Shown: positions 31,009 through 33,195 of the stretch, one piece after another
Layout of the letters: every line of letters starts with the position of its first letter
Numbering within the stretch: the first letter of the stretch is position 1
Assembly: GCA_021296095.1 (NCBI GenBank)
Contig: JAGWBB010000058.1
Location: 12,095-45,289, forward strand
From: Desulfurellaceae bacterium
Lineage (GTDB): Bacteria > Desulfobacterota > Binatia > Bin18
Length of the DNA stretch: 33,195 nucleotides
Direction of reading: 5' to 3'
Program-made: the position numbers and the translations under genes
Notes under the pieces: model-generated
Database searches by the model: none
The model's input: only the letters and a program-made list of their open reading frames with translations
What the model was told of the DNA's origin: nothing

Positions 31009-33195
31009 TTAGCGCAGCCGCAATCCCTGGGCGCTCAGAAAGGCGATATACTCCTGCTGAAAGACCTCGATCTGCTCACCGCTCAGAGTCTGCTGCGGCG
31101 ATTCGATCCAATACCGAAACGTATAGCTGGCCGTGCCCGGGTCGAGTCCCCGACCGGTATAGCGGGTCACAAACTCGCGTTTTTTGAGCAGCGGGTGGCT
31201 GAAGCCGTCCAGGCTGCGGACCAACTCGGTAAAGCGGGTTTCCAGCGGCGCGACAATCGAAAAATCAAACCACGAGCCCGGATAGCGGGAGGCCGGCAGA
31301 TACCGGACCTCGGGAAACAGCGGCCCCTCCAGGGCGCCAAAATCCAGCTCAAACCAGACCACCTGGGCCTTGGCGGCCAGCTCACCTAACAGCCGGCCGG
31401 CTACAAAACCCAGACTGCCGACCGGGCCGGCAGCCCGGCTGACCTGGACATGGCTGCCCGCAGTCTGCCACGGCGCAACATCCTCGGTGCCCGGCATGAA
31501 ATCCAGCTGGCCCACATTGAGCTGGACGGCCAGGGCTTCCAGCGCGCCCTTGACCGCCCGAAAATGTTCCTCCAGCGGCGTGATGCGCTCGTGCTGAAAG
31601 CTGGCCCCGGACAGGAGCAGCCGCTCTTGGCGGTCGCTCTCGCCCACCGCCCAATAGCTCGGCCCCAACTCAAAGATACGGAACCGGTCGCTGTGCAGCG
31701 CGTTTTTCCTGACCACGGCCAGGATATTCGGCATCAGGCTGGTGCGCAGCCGCACGTTCTGCTCGGCGCTCGGGTTGGCCACCCGCAGGGCGGCCTGAGG
31801 CTCATAGCCAATGGTCTTCAGCCAGGTTTCGTCAAACCAGCTGTAGTTGTGAATTTCTGAAAAGCCGTAGGCCTGGGCCAGCAGCCGGCGGGCTTTGTGC
31901 TCGGTCCGCAAACGGTCGTCAAAGGCCACCGTGTCGGCCGAAAAATCCGGCAGCCGGGGCTCAAGGTTGTCATAGCCGTTGATCCGGGTGACTTCCTCCA
32001 GAATATCGACCGGCAGCGCGATGTCCTTTTCGCTGCGAAACGGCGGGATGCCGACCCGCAGCTCGTCCGCGTCCAGCGCGGCCTCAAAGCCGAGCGAGGT
32101 CAGAATGGAGACAATTTTGTCACCGCTGATGGGGTTGCCGATGCGCCGATCAAAAAAGTCCTTGGGGATGGAAAGCCGTCGCGTGTCCTGTTTGAGATCG
32201 CCGGCATAGGTCAAGCGTGAGCGGACCTGGGGCGTGAGTCCGGCCTCGTGCAGCAGCCGCACAAACCGCTCAACCCCGAGCTTGGTCGTGACCGGCGGCT
32301 GCTGTTTCTCGAAGCGCTGGCTGGCGTCGGTTTGCAGGCCGAGCCGGGTGGCGGTGCGGCGAATGCGTGCCGCCCGAAAATTGGCGCTCTCCAGCAGCAG
32401 GCGGGTCGTGTCCTGGCCGACCTCGCTGTTCAGCCCGCCCATGATCCCGGCCAGGGCCACCGGCTGTGTTTCATTCCAGATCATCAGGTCGTCCGGCTGC
32501 ATGGCCCGGTCCTGGCCGTCGAGGGTGGTGAACGAGCCGCTGCGCCCGAACGGGGCGATGCGCACCGCCCGCAGCCGGGCGCCGTCAAAGGCGTGCATGG
32601 GCTGGGCGAGTTCGAGCATGATGTAATTGGTCAGATCGACCAGGATATTGAACGTCCGCTGACCCAGGGCGTGCAGCCGGTACTGCATCGTCAGTGGGGC
32701 CGGCAAGGCTGCCACCCCGTCGAGTTCGATGCAGCAGTAGCACGGACAGTTCTCCACGTCGTCGAGCGCGAGCGGGTAGGCCGGCAGCGCGTCATACGCC
32801 GACAGGTCGGCGCGGTCGAGCGGCCGCAGCGGCCGACCCAGGACCGCAGCCACCTCGCGGGCCAGGCCGTAGTGGCCCCACAGGTCGGGCCGGTGGGTCA
32901 GGCTCTTGTTATCAATCTCAATAATCGTGTCGGTGGGCGGAATCAGCTCGGACAGCAGACGGCCGCTGGCCAGCGAGCCGGGCAGGTCCACAATCCCCAC
33001 ATGTCCGCCGCCCATGCCGAGTTCCTCGGACGAACACAGCACGCCCTGGCTAGGACGGCCGGCGACCTGTCTGGCTTCCAGACGCGTGCCGTCGGCCAGC
33101 CGTACTCCGGCTGGGGCAAAGGCCGAGGTCATGCCCGGCCGCACATTGGGCGCCCCGCACACCGTGCTGAACGTATCGGCCCCGCACTCGACCCG
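31009..33195 (-). CDS. pheT: Phenylalanyl-tRNA synthetase beta subunit (5' end outside the window)
   Basis: The frame is open to the window edge (about 728 residues visible of ~800). In order are the end of the EMAP-like tRNA-binding domain (VCGAPNVRPGM, VLCSSEELG), the B3/B4 region (EIDNKSLTHRPDLWGHYGLA), QPMHAFD, a B5 domain, the synthetase-like core (LLAQAYGFSEIHNYSW, NPSAEQNVRLRTSLMPNIL) and a C-terminal FDX-ACB anticodon domain (SRYPGSWFDFSIVAP). It forms an alpha2-beta2 enzyme with PheS, presumably encoded just beyond the edge. The first in-frame start inside the window (33162) is not the real one, because conserved sequence continues upstream of it. Confidence 0.95.
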   Translation of the reverse strand, partial: RVECGADTFSTVCGAPNVRPGMTSAFAPAGVRLADGTRLEARQVAGRPSQGVLCSSEELGMGGGHVGIVDLPGSLASGRLLSELIPPTDTIIEIDNKSLTHRPDLWGHYGLAREVAAVLGRPLRPLDRADLSAYDALPAYPLALDDVENCPCYCCIELDGVAALPAPLTMQYRLHALGQRTFNILVDLTNYIMLELAQPMHAFDGARLRAVRIAPFGRSGSFTTLDGQDRAMQPDDLMIWNETQPVALAGIMGGLNSEVGQDTTRLLLESANFRAARIRRTATRLGLQTDASQRFEKQQPPVTTKLGVERFVRLLHEAGLTPQVRSRLTYAGDLKQDTRRLSIPKDFFDRRIGNPISGDKIVSILTSLGFEAALDADELRVGIPPFRSEKDIALPVDILEEVTRINGYDNLEPRLPDFSADTVAFDDRLRTEHKARRLLAQAYGFSEIHNYSWFDETWLKTIGYEPQAALRVANPSAEQNVRLRTSLMPNILAVVRKNALHSDRFRIFELGPSYWAVGESDRQERLLLSGASFQHERITPLEEHFRAVKGALEALAVQLNVGQLDFMPGTEDVAPWQTAGSHVQVSRAAGPVGSLGFVAGRLLGELAAKAQVVWFELDFGALEGPLFPEVRYLPASRYPGSWFDFSIVAPLETRFTELVRSLDGFSHPLLKKREFVTRYTGRGLDPGTASYTFRYWIESPQQTLSGEQIEVFQQEYIAFLSAQGLRLR

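Noticed and set aside
1-33195. tRNA, rRNA, riboswitch or CRISPR features
   Set aside because: No cloverleaf, conserved rRNA stretch, known riboswitch core or regularly spaced repeat was seen by eye. A covariance-model scan would be needed to exclude small RNAs.

Overview
The window carries chromosomal DNA of a Gram-negative bacterium with high GC outside one lower-GC island. The evidence for Gram-negative is a retrograde phospholipid transport operon (mlaF-D-A-C) and a LolD/FtsX-type ABC exporter. Two amidohydrolase_2 proteins, a CaiB/BaiF CoA-transferase, a deazaflavin-type (DUF385) nitroreductase homologue and an acyl desaturase recall uncultivated deltaproteobacterial-type lineages such as Binatota or Tectomicrobia. 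That placement is inference from gene flavour, not from a phylogenetic marker.

Layout. 1-2029 (+): end of mlaF, then mlaD, mlaA, mlaC. 2076-7716: GDPD phosphodiesterase (-), alpha/beta hydrolase (+), DUF4149 membrane protein (-), and an FtsX-type permease with its ATPase (-, overlapping by 4 nt). 7995-11756: CaiB/BaiF transferase (-), amidohydrolase (+), glutamate dehydrogenase (+). 11753-15355 (-): a tight three-gene operon of UbiA-type prenyltransferase, AttH/CrtC-like lipocalin protein and an SRPBCC-epimerase fusion. 15449-22117 (-): a wrecked type I restriction-modification island. 22279-24990: DUF385 protein (+), desaturase (+), second amidohydrolase (-). 25156-29085 (+): solitary Mod-like DNA methyltransferase, otsA one base later, and a secreted metallo-beta-lactamase-fold protein. 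29139-29971: a DUF4160/HTH pair with an operator-like inverted repeat in front and two facing palindromic repeats behind. 29991-33195 (-): trpS and pheT, the latter running off the window.

The most unusual region is the restriction island. In transcription order it reads: RHH antitoxin (interrupted by TGA), hsdM (N-terminus lost, then a large out-of-frame internal loss), an apparently intact RHH/PIN toxin-antitoxin pair, a DUF4926-like remnant, hsdS (only the start of TRD1 and the last ~45 codons), an intact antitoxin with a truncated RelE-like toxin, hsdR (open frame, but with the first RecA-like motor domain missing), and an intact YgjP-type metallopeptidase. Most damage is deletion of gene interiors, and several joins keep the frame. 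I read this as a dying type I system in which the PIN addiction module and the YgjP gene survive, unless the joins are assembly artefacts.

I found no convincing wholly new system. The best candidates for one are the motor-less HsdR with YgjP, the DUF4160/HTH module with its palindromic operator, the prenyltransferase/lipocalin/SRPBCC-epimerase operon, and the orphan methyltransferase coupled to trehalose-6-phosphate synthase.
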